Shown: positions 18,195 to 27,182, counted from the stretch's first letter. The stretch: 53,623 nt of DNA from CBDCWO01 sp965223405 (GCA_965223405.1 CBDCWO010000003.1:1-53623), one strand, 5' to 3'. Notes: generated by a model from the sequence alone, not told the origin. A program made the numbers and translations.

Positions 18195-18600
18195 ATATTC
18201 AATGTTTTACTAAACTTTCTTTTTTGATTACTCTATTTAAAAAGGTGTACTTTTAGGAGTTCTAGTAAATAATTTATAGTTACTCTTATTTGGCCCCGTT
18301 ATAGGCTTGGCCAAATACAATTTCTAAACACATCAATCTCTGATATTTAGAACATTGTATGGTGAATCAGTGAGGAAGAAAATGTATAAAGAATCTGGGA
18401 GAAGGCCTGGTTTAATGGATTAAGCTAGAACCATTCAACCAAAGTTATTGGCATCCAGGATATCAATTTCTTTGAAAGCTAAAGGCTTATGGCGTTACTA
18501 ACTAGTGTTATAAAGATTTCCAAATGTGCTAAGTGGATGCCGCGATTTGGAAAAGACAAGTGTGAGCAATGGATTCCTTAAACAACAATCTCGCTATAGC
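18195..18600. other. Intergenic region with one inverted repeat
   Basis: No gene is evident in these 406 nt. A perfect 8-bp inverted repeat, ATTTGGCC (18288-18295) and GGCCAAAT (18309-18316) with a 13-nt loop, may end the usp transcript, though it lacks a strong T-tract. The remainder must hold the promoter of the following operon. Confidence 0.45.
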
Positions 18601-19761
18601 ATGTCAGAAATAATAACACTAAGAGGTATGGCATGGGATCATCCGAGAGGATATGATCCACTCAGAATCACATCTGCCGCATTTGTAAAAAAATATCCAT
18701 CCGTACGAATTGAATGGTATATTCGTTCACTCAAAGAGTTTGGTGATATGCCCATTGAAGAGATGGTGGATAGTTATGATCTGATCACTATTGACCATCC
18801 CCATATGGGGCATGTTGATTCGAACCAACTTTTACTACCCTTGGAGGAACGACTACCCGAAAGGCAGTTGTCTGAGTTAGCCGCACAATCCGTAGGACCG
18901 AGTTTCAATTCTTATATCTATCAGGATCATTTATATGCCTTACCTATCGACGCTGCTGCATTGGTTGCTGCTTCACGGGATGATTTGGTTGCCATGTTGA
19001 ATCTGGAACTTCCAAGAACAAGAAAGGAGCTACTAAATTTTTATCGACAAGTACCATGCAATTATGCAGTGGCATGGCCATTGTGTGCTACTGACCTATG
19101 GTGTACTTTCTTAACCCTATGTGCTCAACAATCCGGAAGAACATTTATACAACAAAACACCATTGATGAAAGGACCGGCATAGCCGTTTTAGACGAGTTA
19201 AAGTATCATTTGCATTACATACACCCCGATTCCACAAATTGGAATCCCATTCAGCTTTTAGATTGTATGAGTTGTGATGACGAGATTATTTATTCGCCGT
19301 ACCTCTTCGGATATACCAATTATTCCAGGAATGGGTATTCAAAAAAAATAGTAAGTTTTAGCAATAGTCCGAGAAATCCCAAAATTAAAGTTTCAACAAT
19401 TCTGGGGGGAGTTGGACTTGCGATTTCTACTCATTGTAAACATGAAGATTTAGCTCTTGCTTATGTATATTACGTAGCCAATGCCAAAACACAGACAGGC
19501 ATCTATACCGAAATTGGTGGACAACCAGGTAATTTAGTTGCCTGGCTGAGCGAGACAAATAACCAACTTTGTAATAACTTTTTTAAGAATACATTGGAAA
19601 CTATGAACAAAGCCTATTTGCGTCCAAGACATGTCGGGTGGAATCAGTTTCAAGAGCAAGGAGCTGACCTGTTACATAATGGTCTTATAAAAAATAAGTC
19701 TTCGCATATATTGATTAAAAAATTGAATAAGTTATACCAATCCATTGTACAATATGAATAG
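18601..19761 (+). CDS. Solute-binding-protein homologue without signal peptide
   Basis: The start is set at the ATG at 18601 (MSEIITLRGMAWDHPRGYDP, 386 aa); an upstream GTG at 18526 adds 25 residues that do not form a usable signal. The protein has the two-lobe architecture of family 1 sugar-type ABC substrate-binding proteins: an early beta-strand with TWDHP-like motif, YDLITIDHPHMGHV, YALPIDAAALVAASR and GGVGLAISTHCKHEDLALAY. No membrane segment or lipobox is present, so it appears cytoplasmic. It overlaps the next gene by 8 nt, a translational-coupling arrangement, and a CoA transferase follows. No permease or ATPase gene is nearby. I infer a role tied to CoA-thioester metabolism rather than transport; the ligand is unknown. 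Confidence 0.78.
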   Translation: MSEIITLRGMAWDHPRGYDPLRITSAAFVKKYPSVRIEWYIRSLKEFGDMPIEEMVDSYDLITIDHPHMGHVDSNQLLLPLEERLPERQLSELAAQSVGPSFNSYIYQDHLYALPIDAAALVAASRDDLVAMLNLELPRTRKELLNFYRQVPCNYAVAWPLCATDLWCTFLTLCAQQSGRTFIQQNTIDERTGIAVLDELKYHLHYIHPDSTNWNPIQLLDCMSCDDEIIYSPYLFGYTNYSRNGYSKKIVSFSNSPRNPKIKVSTILGGVGLAISTHCKHEDLALAYVYYVANAKTQTGIYTEIGGQPGNLVAWLSETNNQLCNNFFKNTLETMNKAYLRPRHVGWNQFQEQGADLLHNGLIKNKSSHILIKKLNKLYQSIVQYE

Positions 19762-20521
19762 CACTTTCAAAAATATTACGGTAAAAGTTAAAAATAAAAT
19801 TGCCATCCTCAGTTTTAATCGCCCTGACCATCTCAATGCAATGAATCGGGAAATGATGGATGAAATTATTACCGGTATTCAAGCCATAAATGCAAATAGT
19901 GATATAAGGGTCGCCGTGATTACGGGTACGGGTCGTGCCTTTATGGCCGGAGCAGATATAAAAGAATATGGAAACCAAACTCCGGAACAATTCAAAGATT
20001 TTCAAGATAATGGGATAAAATTATATGAAAATATTGAACATGCTCCTAAACCCTGGATAGCTGCCGTTAATGGATTCGCACTCGGTGGAGGTTTTGAAAT
20101 TGCCCTGTCCTGTGATCTGCTTGTGGCGTCAGATACTGCAAAAATGGGTTTACCAGAAGTATTTTTATGCTTGATACCTGGTGGTGGAGGAACCCAAAGA
20201 TTAATTCAAAGAATAGGAATTAACAGAGTAAAAGAAATGTTATTCACTGGTAAGCAATACACTGCAAAAGAACTATTTGGTTGGGGTATAGTAAATCAAA
20301 TATACCGGCACGAGGAGTTTGATGAGAAAGTGGTGCAATTTGCAGAAAAACTGACACGAAGGTTTCCACCGGCCATCAAACAATTAAAAAGATTAGCGAA
20401 CTTAAGTATGTCTTCAATTCCTTTCGATCAAAAAATCGGCGAAGAAAGTAAAGCGGTTGCTGACCTTTATGTGAGTACAGAAGCACAAAAGGCTATTAAT
20501 AAATTTATCGATAAAAATTAA
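19754..20521 (+). CDS. Enoyl-CoA hydratase/isomerase (crotonase family)
   Basis: A 255-aa crotonase starting at the ATG at 19754 inside the end of the preceding gene. Conserved features are the N-terminal strand VKNKIAILSFNRPDHLNAMN, oxyanion-hole segments AFMAGADIKEY and NGFALGGGFEIALSCDLLVAS, and GLPEVFLCLIPGGGGTQRL. The second catalytic Glu lies in PEV (Glu at about 137), and the first is in the GGGFEIALSCD helix, so a hydratase activity (adding water across a 2-enoyl-CoA) is likely. It is the middle gene of a three-gene operon with a signal-less solute-binding homologue and a class III CoA transferase, suggesting a degradative CoA-thioester route. Confidence 0.92.
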   Translation: MNSTFKNITVKVKNKIAILSFNRPDHLNAMNREMMDEIITGIQAINANSDIRVAVITGTGRAFMAGADIKEYGNQTPEQFKDFQDNGIKLYENIEHAPKPWIAAVNGFALGGGFEIALSCDLLVASDTAKMGLPEVFLCLIPGGGGTQRLIQRIGINRVKEMLFTGKQYTAKELFGWGIVNQIYRHEEFDEKVVQFAEKLTRRFPPAIKQLKRLANLSMSSIPFDQKIGEESKAVADLYVSTEAQKAINKFIDKN

Positions 20522-20587
20522 TCATCTTGGATCGATTAACATAGCCTCATACATTTCAAAGAATAGTGTTTTGTGGCGAAACAGAAA

Positions 20588-21808
20588 ATGAACAATACAG
20601 GTATGGAAAATCAAGATAAAATTGGCCCTTTGAATGGATTAATTGTTGCTGACTTCACTCAACTGGCTCAAGGTCCCTGGGCGACTCAAATGCTTGGAGA
20701 CATGGGTGCTGATATAATCAAAATTGAGCCCAATACCGGTGATTGGATGCGACATTATGCCTATGGAAATATATATTGTGAGGGAGAAAGCATTTCGTTT
20801 CTCAGTTTCAACAGAAATAAACGTAGTATTGCCTTAAATCTCAAAGAACCAACGGGAAAAAAAATTGCCACAGATATTATTTCCAAATCAGATATCCTGG
20901 TGGAAAATTTTCGTCCGGGTGTGATGGAAAGATTAGGACTGGGGTATGAAGAAATGAAAATACTGAATCCGGGGCTCGTATACTGTTCTAGTTCAGGATA
21001 TGGTGCTTCCGGTCCATATCGGCAGAGACCCGGGCAAGACTTGTTGGCCCAATCAATCGGAGGTGGTTCCGCATTAAATGGTAAAAAAGGAGAGATGCCA
21101 GTGGTTACCGCCGTAGGACAGGCCGATCTATTGACAAGTTTATTTATCAATCAATCGATATTGGCAGCTATCTATTCCAGAGAACAAACCGGCAAAGGAC
21201 AAAAAATTGAAGCCAATTTATTAAACTCGGTTGTGGGTTTTCATATACAGGAAATTACGGCCTATTTATACAAAGGCAAAAATCCGGAACGAAGTGAAAG
21301 TGGTATTCCAAACCCCTGGCTTGGGGCTCCTTACGGGCTTTACAACACACAAGACGGCTACTTGGCCATTGGTATGAATTCGGTTCAAAAGTTAGCACAA
21401 ATCATCGGTTTGGAAAAGTATAATTCCAAACTATATGCTGCGAACAATATTATTGAAAGCAGGGATGAAATCCGGTTTGATTTTGATCAGGTATTTCAAA
21501 CGAAAACCACCAGCGAATGGCTCAAAATTCTTTTACAAGAAGACGTTTGGTGCTCACAGGTCAATACGTTCGATGAAATGATTCAAGATCCTCAAATTAG
21601 GCATAATAAAATGATAATCGAGATCGATCACCCTACTGTTGGAAAGGTAAAAACGACTGGTTTTCCGGTTTGGTTTAGTGATACACCTCAAAAAATCTAC
21701 AAAGCGTCACCATTGTTAAACGAAGACGCCACAGAAATCCTCAAGGAATTTTGTGAATTTTCCGAAAGTGAAATAAACACTTTCATATCCGAAAACAAGC
21801 ATGAATAA
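20588..21808 (+). CDS. CaiB/BaiF-type (class III) CoA transferase
   Basis: A protein of about 406 aa; starts at GTG 20573, ATG 20588 or ATG 20603 are all possible, and I chose the first ATG. The Rossmann-like N-terminal half shows LNGLIVADFTQLAQGPWATQ, MGADIIKIEPNTGDWMR, NRNKRSIALNLKEPTGK and DILVENFRPGVMERLGLGY. The catalytic aspartate is in VTAVGQADLLTS, where the enzyme forms an aspartyl-CoA anhydride. Family members move CoA between carboxylic acids such as formate/oxalate or carnitine/crotonobetaine. It follows the enoyl-CoA hydratase after 66 nt and is followed by two hairpins, so it ends the operon. The acid substrate cannot be told from sequence. Confidence 0.9.
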   Translation: MNNTGMENQDKIGPLNGLIVADFTQLAQGPWATQMLGDMGADIIKIEPNTGDWMRHYAYGNIYCEGESISFLSFNRNKRSIALNLKEPTGKKIATDIISKSDILVENFRPGVMERLGLGYEEMKILNPGLVYCSSSGYGASGPYRQRPGQDLLAQSIGGGSALNGKKGEMPVVTAVGQADLLTSLFINQSILAAIYSREQTGKGQKIEANLLNSVVGFHIQEITAYLYKGKNPERSESGIPNPWLGAPYGLYNTQDGYLAIGMNSVQKLAQIIGLEKYNSKLYAANNIIESRDEIRFDFDQVFQTKTTSEWLKILLQEDVWCSQVNTFDEMIQDPQIRHNKMIIEIDHPTVGKVKTTGFPVWFSDTPQKIYKASPLLNEDATEILKEFCEFSESEINTFISENKHE

Positions 21809-21831
21809 ATCACAAAAAAAAGACACTCAAT

Positions 21832-21875
21832 AATACCTCCCGGTATTGTGCAAAATACAACTCCCACCAAGGGAG
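21832..21875. terminator. Two hairpins between convergent genes
   Basis: Two small perfect inverted repeats lie side by side: AATACC-N4-GGTATT at 21832-21847 and CTCCC-N5-GGGAG at 21861-21875. They lie between the rightward CoA transferase and the leftward HPF-like gene and may act as bidirectional terminators, although neither has a long T-tract. Confidence 0.4.
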
Positions 21876-21933
21876 GATTGCTCATATGCAATCTGAAGAA
21901 AAATAAGGGTAAGTTCTATCAGGCTTAACTTAT

Positions 21934-22236
21934 CTATCCACTGGAATAGCGTTTATTCTTATATTTTTCAATTTGTTTGCCAATTTTTTTAATGCTTCCA
22001 TTCATGGCCATTTTCCATCGTTCACGACTATCTGAGGCCTGGATTGGATTGGCATTCTTCATCCTCATCTCAATATCTACAGTATACTTTTTTACTAACT
22101 TTTTATCCCGTTCCAGGTATACGATGGTCTTAGTTATAAAGTTGTAATAGCCAAATTTCTTATCCAATAGTTGATAGATTTCATCCTCCATGTTGGCTTT
22201 CATGGGGAAGTTTTTATTGACAATCTTAACATCCAT
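21934..22236 (-). CDS. HPF/RaiA-like ribosome hibernation factor
   Basis: A 100-aa basic protein starting MDVKIVNKNFPMKANMEDEI from the ATG at 22236; an ATG at 22299 would overlap the gene upstream by 52 nt and adds an unrelated 21 residues. The mix of beta-strands and two helices, with YTVDIEMRMKNANPIQASD in the middle and an amphipathic final helix (GSIKKIGKQIEKYKNKRY), fits the S30EA/HPF fold that docks in the ribosomal decoding centre during stationary phase. Conservation is weaker than in classical HPF, so this is a family-level call. It lies 11 nt after a 119-aa gene that appears to be its operon partner. Confidence 0.65.
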   Translation of the reverse strand: MDVKIVNKNFPMKANMEDEIYQLLDKKFGYYNFITKTIVYLERDKKLVKKYTVDIEMRMKNANPIQASDSRERWKMAMNGSIKKIGKQIEKYKNKRYSSG

Positions 22237-22247
22237 GTAAGTATCTG

Positions 22248-22607
22248 TTATTTTCTTTTTGAAGCTAAACCCTTTCGATTGGATTCTGATAAGGTCCAAT
22301 TATCAGTAGTAATAGTCTGCAGCCAAATGGTATTTGATTTTCTGAATACCTGAACATTTAGTCCAAACATATCTTTGAAAGAAGATTCCAATTTGGAAAT
22401 TGACATATCCGGATCAACTTCCAATTCTCCCTCAGCGTGGATGGTTCGAATATTGGCAATTAATTCGGATGAATCATATCGATTTTCATTTTTGGACCCT
22501 TCATGATCTTTATGAGCGTACTTGTAAAATTCCAGTTTTAATCCGGGATAGTTTTTATGAAACGACCTCTGCACTTCACTCAATGTCATTTTGTCATTTA
22601 TTAACAT
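22248..22607 (-). CDS. Small conserved Bacteroidota protein of unknown function
   Basis: A 119-aa cytoplasmic protein starting at ATG 22607: MLINDKMTLSEVQRSFHKNY, then a helix, strands LKLEFYKYAHK, IRTIHAEGELEVDPDMSISK, LNVQVFRKSNTIWLQTI, ending TDNWTLSESNRKGL. I recall similar small proteins, with the ending TxxWTLxxQN, in many Bacteroidota, but know no function for them. The gene precedes the HPF-like gene by 11 nt on the same strand, which hints at a role in ribosome hibernation or stationary phase. That link is inference. Confidence 0.7.
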   Translation of the reverse strand: MLINDKMTLSEVQRSFHKNYPGLKLEFYKYAHKDHEGSKNENRYDSSELIANIRTIHAEGELEVDPDMSISKLESSFKDMFGLNVQVFRKSNTIWLQTITTDNWTLSESNRKGLASKRK

Positions 22608-23208
22608 AATTTATTCGATTTTCTCTAATCAAATATGTATGAAATTCGCTTACCATCGGATGATGCGTATCAATGAGCTTCCTGATCAAGATCAAATCGT
22701 GGCACACCGCGAATTTCCAAATTACTCAAACAATTGCTTATCTCTACCTCAAAAGTAAGGTCAATCAGCCATGCACTCATCCTTGAATTTTCGACAATGT
22801 ATCCTAGCGGTAGTGATGAAAACAGGCTTAATTTGCCGTAGGGATAATTAATTTTCAAATATTAATATATCTTTAAAAAAATATATTAAAAAAAGTTTTA
22901 ATTTAAAATAAAATATGTATAAATTTATTCTGCTGAAGTGATTGAATATTTCGAAAAAAAATATGTAAATATTAGGCTACTCCAGCTTTTTATAATCAAA
23001 CGAATTTACGGATATTAGCATATTATCCACATGAACAGAATTCTTTGAAGGTAGAATTAATTAAAAATTTAGAGGAGTTTAAATCAGAGAATCATGCTCA
23101 TTTTGTCGATTATTGCAGTAGTGTTTATTTTAGGATCTTCCATCTTTGTTGGATCTAAAATGACATCCCGAAAGTATTAATTACATATCGATTTTATTGT
23201 TCCAACCT
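22608..23208. other. AT-rich intergenic region with one possible tiny gene
   Basis: This 600-nt region includes a very AT-rich stretch (about 22855-22960). A leftward 62-codon frame at 22670-22858 has no recognisable family or ribosome site and I do not call it. A 28-codon frame at 23094-23180 is listed separately as a weak candidate. Confidence 0.4.
23094..23180 (+). CDS. Possible 28-aa single-span membrane peptide
   Basis: ATG at 23094 opens MLILSIIAVVFILGSSIFVG, a single hydrophobic helix, followed by SKMTSRKY and TAA at 23178-23180. AGAGGAG lies 16 nt before the ATG, rather far for a ribosome site. The helix with a short basic tail resembles real small membrane proteins, but a chance frame in AT-rich DNA cannot be excluded. 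Confidence 0.25.
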   Translation: MLILSIIAVVFILGSSIFVGSKMTSRKY

Positions 23209-23421
23209 CTACGGCGTAGGCTTTACCTGAGGCATCTTACATTCCTCCTCGGGCATTTTTCCACAAACTTTACATTCACCAATTTGGTTCTTCAACATAG
23301 GATTGTTCGTAGCACAAGTCCCACGAAATTCATTTCCAGTGAAAATGTGTCGAATATTAATCAGTGCAAATGATATGAGAAAAACAAAAAATATAATCCC
23401 GAAAATATATAAGAATTCCAT
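23209..23421 (-). CDS. Small membrane protein, conserved in Bacteroidota
   Basis: A 70-aa protein starting at ATG 23421 with one N-terminal membrane helix (MEFLYIFGIIFFVFLISFAL) followed by NIRHIFTGNEFRGTCATNNP and IGECKVCGKMPEEECKMP. Four cysteines in the tail (CATNN; CKVC; EEC) could bind a metal or form disulfides. I recall near-identical small proteins in many Bacteroidota genomes, but with no assigned function. Divergent from the mazG gene across 53 nt. Confidence 0.75.
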   Translation of the reverse strand: MEFLYIFGIIFFVFLISFALINIRHIFTGNEFRGTCATNNPMLKNQIGECKVCGKMPEEECKMPQVKPTP

Positions 23422-23474
23422 TTAGATTTCTTTCTTTTATAGAACAAAGATACTTGATTTTAGTTTCAAAAATA

Positions 23475-24248
23475 ATGAATAGAAAAGAAAAGCTGAATGC
23501 GTTTGGAAGGTTACTGGATGTCATGGATGATCTCCGCTCTCAATGCCCCTGGGATAAAAAGCAAACCATTCACAGTCTGCGAAATCTGACTATCGAAGAG
23601 ACCTATGAGTTGGCAGATGCGATAATCGAAGAAAACTGGGATGACATCAAAGAAGAGCTTGGAGATCTGATGTTGCATATAGTGTTTTATGCAAAAATTG
23701 CTGATGAAAAGGGTAAGTTTGAAATTGGTAGTGCTCTAAATGCCGTTTGTGACAAATTAATAGCCAGACATCCACACATCTATGGTGATTGGGAAGTAAA
23801 GAATGAAGAAGAGGTGAAAAAAAATTGGGAACAACTTAAACTTGCCGAAGGGAAAAAATCCATTTTGAGTGGAGTCCCCAATGGCTTACCAGCGATGGTT
23901 AAAGCATATCGCATGCAAGAAAAGACCAAACAGGTAGGATTTGAATGGGAACATCAAGACCAAGTGTGGGATAAAGTAGAAGAAGAATTGAGCGAACTCA
24001 AAGAGCAAGTTGGTAGCGGAGCACAGCAGGCGAATATCGAAGAAGAGTTTGGAGATCTATTGTTTGCCCTAATTAACTATGCACGATTTATTGGAGTGGA
24101 CCCTGAAACAGCTTTAGAGAAATGCAATATCAAATTCAAAAATCGATTTGAATATATTGAAGAGAAAGCTTCCAAACCTTTAAAAGAGATGTCGTTGTCT
24201 GAAATGGATGCGTTGTGGTGCGAAGCAAAACAAATCTTACCCCCTTAA
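23475..24248 (+). CDS. mazG: Nucleoside triphosphate pyrophosphohydrolase MazG
   Basis: A 257-aa protein with two MazG helical bundles. The start is taken at ATG 23475 (MNRKEKLNAFGRLLDVMDDL) rather than the TTG at 23454. Domain one carries the signature LRSQCPWDKKQTIHSLRNLT, then EETYELADAI and IKEELGDLMLHIVF with the metal-binding acidic residues; domain two repeats the pattern (WDKVEEELSELKE; IEEEFGDLLFALIN). It hydrolyses NTPs to NMP and pyrophosphate as a housecleaning enzyme. It precedes the rpsO-pnp-sigma gene group, with a 284-nt gap. Confidence 0.94.
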   Translation: MNRKEKLNAFGRLLDVMDDLRSQCPWDKKQTIHSLRNLTIEETYELADAIIEENWDDIKEELGDLMLHIVFYAKIADEKGKFEIGSALNAVCDKLIARHPHIYGDWEVKNEEEVKKNWEQLKLAEGKKSILSGVPNGLPAMVKAYRMQEKTKQVGFEWEHQDQVWDKVEEELSELKEQVGSGAQQANIEEEFGDLLFALINYARFIGVDPETALEKCNIKFKNRFEYIEEKASKPLKEMSLSEMDALWCEAKQILPP

Positions 24249-24490
24249 TCCTTCTCAAAAGACTTGAACAGAGATAACTAGAAAAAATTTCCGAATCCAC
24301 TTTGAATTCGATCTTCACTAAAAAATCTCTGGGTCACAAAGTGTTGATGAAGGTGATAACGGGGTCTTTTATGAAATCCCCAGGAAGTGAAAGTCTACCT
24401 AACCAGGTCCTTGTTGTGCGTTTTTTCTATTCCCCTCATTTAGGATATATTTCTTCTTCAATAAATAAGGCATTATAAAAAAATTATTTA

Positions 24491-24498
24491 TAACTTTG
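24491..24498 (+). promoter_or_regulatory. Bacteroidota -7 promoter element before rpsO
   Basis: TAACTTTG matches the Bacteroidota -7 consensus TAnnTTTG and lies 35 nt before the rpsO ATG, within AT-rich DNA. A matching -33 TTG is not clear. Confidence 0.5.
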
Positions 24499-24532
24499 CG
24501 GCTCGAAAAATAGAAGTAAATAAATACATCAC

Positions 24533-24805
24533 ATGTCAGGTATTACAAAAGAAAAAATTGCTGAAATTGTAGCTGAGTACGGAGGCTCTACGAAAAACAC
24601 TGGTTCGGTTAGAGCTCAAATAGCCATTTTTACTCACCGAATTAAGCATTTATCTGATCATTTAAGACAAAATAAAAAAGATTTTTCTAGTAAAAGAACT
24701 TTATTAAGTCTGGTTGGAAAGCGCAAAAGGTATCTTAATTACCTTCAAAGAAAGGACATAGGAGACTATCGCGCTTTAATTGAGCAACTGGGTCTTCGTA
24801 AATAA
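24533..24805 (+). CDS. rpsO: Ribosomal protein S15
   Basis: A 90-aa small-subunit protein of standard length (usually 88-90 aa). The chain MSGITKEKIAEIVAEYGGST, QIAIFTHRIKHLSDHLRQNK, KDFSSKRTLLSLVGKRKRYL and LQRKDIGDYRALIEQLGLRK follows the four-helix S15 pattern, with the 16S-binding residues in HLRQNKKDFSS. It precedes pnp, an order found in many bacteria. An attenuator-like terminator lies in the gap, so pnp may be expressed partly by read-through. Confidence 0.97.
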   Translation: MSGITKEKIAEIVAEYGGSTKNTGSVRAQIAIFTHRIKHLSDHLRQNKKDFSSKRTLLSLVGKRKRYLNYLQRKDIGDYRALIEQLGLRK

Positions 24806-24867
24806 TTTTTTCAGAAAACTTCATAAAATAGACTCTTAAACTTCCTCAAAAGTGTGAACCTTACCAA

Positions 24868-24901
24868 CAAGCCACAAACGCTAACCGGCTTGGATTTTTT
24901 T
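24868..24901 (+). terminator. Terminator between rpsO and pnp
   Basis: CAAGCC (24868-24873) and GGCTTG (24887-24892) form a 6-bp stem with a 13-nt loop, followed by a run of seven T residues at 24895-24901. It would partly end rpsO transcripts and could be a site for control of pnp by PNPase. Confidence 0.65.
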
Positions 24902-24920
24902 AAACACTTAAATTTTTTTT

Positions 24921-27146
24921 ATGGGAAGTATAGTACCAAAAAGTACCTCATTCCAATTGCCTGATGGGAGAGAAGTTATTTTAGAAACAGGCAAACTTGG
25001 GACACAGGCACACGGTTCGGTTGTAGTAAAAGTTGGCCAAACCATGTTGTTCTGTTCTGTAGTATCTAATTTTGAAGCCAGAGAAGGACAATCCTTTTTT
25101 CCATTATCGGTAGATTATCAGGAGAAGTTTGCTGCTGCAGGCCGGATACCAGGTAATTTCTTTCGCCGTGAAGCTCGGCTTTCCGATTATGAAATATTGA
25201 CTTCACGCTTAGTGGACAGAGCGTTAAGACCTTTGTTCCCAGATGGGTATATGAATGAAACCCAGGTAATAATTAACCTTATATCGAGTGATAAAGAAGA
25301 ATTACCTGATTCGTATGCCGCCCTGGCTGCATCTACTGCCCTTTCAGTTTCGGACATTCCATGGAGTGGACCTATATCTGAAGTTAGAGTAGCCAAAATC
25401 AACGAAAATTATGTGGTAAATCCAAAAATGGAAGAGGTTCAGGAGGCCACCCTAGATATCCTGGTTGGAGCGACTCTTGATAATGTGACTATGGTCGAAG
25501 GTGAGGCCAAGGAATGTCAGGAATCGGAACTCGTAGAAGCTATTCAAATAGGCCATGAAGCCATAAAGGTACAGTGTCAAGCTCAATTGGAATTGGCAAA
25601 ATTAGTTGGGGAAAAAGCAACTGTGAAGAGAGAACTTCCAGAAGTAGAAGAAGATGAGGAATTGAAAACATTTATTGACAATTTTGCGCAGGATCAAATA
25701 TTGCAAATTGCCAAAGGGGCTCTTACCAAATTTGACCGCAAGGAACAATTTCAAACGATCAAAGAATCACTGATTGAAACACTTACCGAAGAACATGGTG
25801 AAGAATACATTGAGGAAAAACAGGGCTTGGCACAAGAGTATTTTGATAAATTAAAGAAAGAGACCATTCGGTCTATGATGCTGGAATTATCCACCCGATT
25901 GGACGGTCGTGCATTTGATGAAATAAGAGATATCTGGACCGAAATCGATTATCTTCCTTCGACCCATGGTTCGGCTATTTTTACCCGTGGAGAAACTCAA
26001 GCATTAACTTCTTTGACGCTAGGAACAAAACAAGACCAACTTTTGGTTGACAATGCCTTAGGTTCCTATCGGGATGACTTTATACTTCATTACAACTTTC
26101 CTGCTTACTCCGTAGGAGAAGTAAAACCGATGCGAGGCCCAGGAAGACGTGAGGTTGGACATGCCAATCTAGCCGGACGTTCTATCCGTCAGATATTGCC
26201 CTCTGAGAATCCTTATACATTGAGATTGGTTTCTGACATCTTGGAATCCAATGGATCCTCATCAATGGCCACCGTATGCGCCGGATCATTGGCTTTGATG
26301 GATGGTGGTATCAAAATTAAGAGTCCGATAGCAGGCATTGCAATGGGACTGATCACCGATGGTGAACAATTTGCTATTTTATCAGATATCTTAGGTGATG
26401 AGGATGCCCTGGGTGATATGGATTTTAAAGTTACCGGTACTAAGCAAGGAATCTGTGGATGTCAAATGGACATTAAGATTGACGGATTACCTTCTGAAAT
26501 CATGATTCAAGCACTAGAGCAAGCTCGTAAGGGCAGGTTACATATTTTGGATGAGATGAATAAGTCCATCTCAGAGCCACGTGAAGATTTAAAACCACAC
26601 GCACCGAGAATTGCTGAAATAATTATTGAGAAAAGCTTTATCGGCGCCGTAATTGGACCCGGTGGATCTGTAATTCAGGAACTCCAAGAGATGACTAGCA
26701 CTGTGATATCTATTGAGGAAGTAGATGATAAGGGGATCGTAAGCATTGCCAGCAATGATAAAGCCTCGATTGATGCTGCTGTAGCCAGAATTAAGGAAAT
26801 CACCTTTACTCCGACTGTCGGGGATATCTATGATGCCAAAGTTGCCTCTGTAATGCCTTATGGCGTATTTGTAGATTTTAAAGGTAAGAGTGGGCTCGTA
26901 CATGTAAGTGAGATCTCACATACCCACATTAAAAATGTCGAAGATGCTCTTAGTGTAGGTGATGAAATCAAGGTAAAATTGATAGGTGTAGATCGCAAAA
27001 CAGGTAAAATGAAGTTATCGCGAAAAGCTACGATTCCAAGGCCTGAAGGTAGTGAAGATGATCGTGATGGCAACCGCCACCAAGATCGCCATCGAGGAAG
27101 AGGAAATGATCGAGGCCGAAATCGAAGACCCGATCGCGATCGATAA
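24921..27146 (+). CDS. pnp: Polyribonucleotide nucleotidyltransferase (PNPase)
   Basis: A 741-aa enzyme that degrades RNA from the 3' end with phosphate and forms the core of mRNA turnover. Domains in order: first RNase PH domain (about 10-220), alpha-helical linker (about 235-325), second RNase PH domain (about 328-545) with the catalytic region SPIAGIAMGLITDGEQFAIL and ILGDEDALGDMDFKVTGTKQ, KH domain (about 572-630, IGAVIGPGGSVIQELQEMTS) and S1 domain (about 638-705, GDIYDAKVASVMPYGVFVDF). The tail of about 40 residues is a run of Arg, Asp, Gly and Asn, probably disordered and RNA-binding. A strong terminator follows. Confidence 0.97.
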   Translation: MGSIVPKSTSFQLPDGREVILETGKLGTQAHGSVVVKVGQTMLFCSVVSNFEAREGQSFFPLSVDYQEKFAAAGRIPGNFFRREARLSDYEILTSRLVDRALRPLFPDGYMNETQVIINLISSDKEELPDSYAALAASTALSVSDIPWSGPISEVRVAKINENYVVNPKMEEVQEATLDILVGATLDNVTMVEGEAKECQESELVEAIQIGHEAIKVQCQAQLELAKLVGEKATVKRELPEVEEDEELKTFIDNFAQDQILQIAKGALTKFDRKEQFQTIKESLIETLTEEHGEEYIEEKQGLAQEYFDKLKKETIRSMMLELSTRLDGRAFDEIRDIWTEIDYLPSTHGSAIFTRGETQALTSLTLGTKQDQLLVDNALGSYRDDFILHYNFPAYSVGEVKPMRGPGRREVGHANLAGRSIRQILPSENPYTLRLVSDILESNGSSSMATVCAGSLALMDGGIKIKSPIAGIAMGLITDGEQFAILSDILGDEDALGDMDFKVTGTKQGICGCQMDIKIDGLPSEIMIQALEQARKGRLHILDEMNKSISEPREDLKPHAPRIAEIIIEKSFIGAVIGPGGSVIQELQEMTSTVISIEEVDDKGIVSIASNDKASIDAAVARIKEITFTPTVGDIYDAKVASVMPYGVFVDFKGKSGLVHVSEISHTHIKNVEDALSVGDEIKVKLIGVDRKTGKMKLSRKATIPRPEGSEDDRDGNRHQDRHRGRGNDRGRNRRPDRDR

Positions 27147-27182
27147 AATATAGTTTATTAAAATAATTTTTAATATTAATTG

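Noticed and set aside
18526..18600. Upstream GTG start giving a signal peptide to the solute-binding homologue
   Set aside because: The added 25 residues (MLSGCRDLEKTS...) have no hydrophobic core; the short LSGC resembles a lipobox only by chance without a preceding helix.
22670..22858. 62-codon leftward frame
   Set aside because: No recognisable family, no ribosome site and AT-rich surroundings; may be a remnant but cannot be supported.
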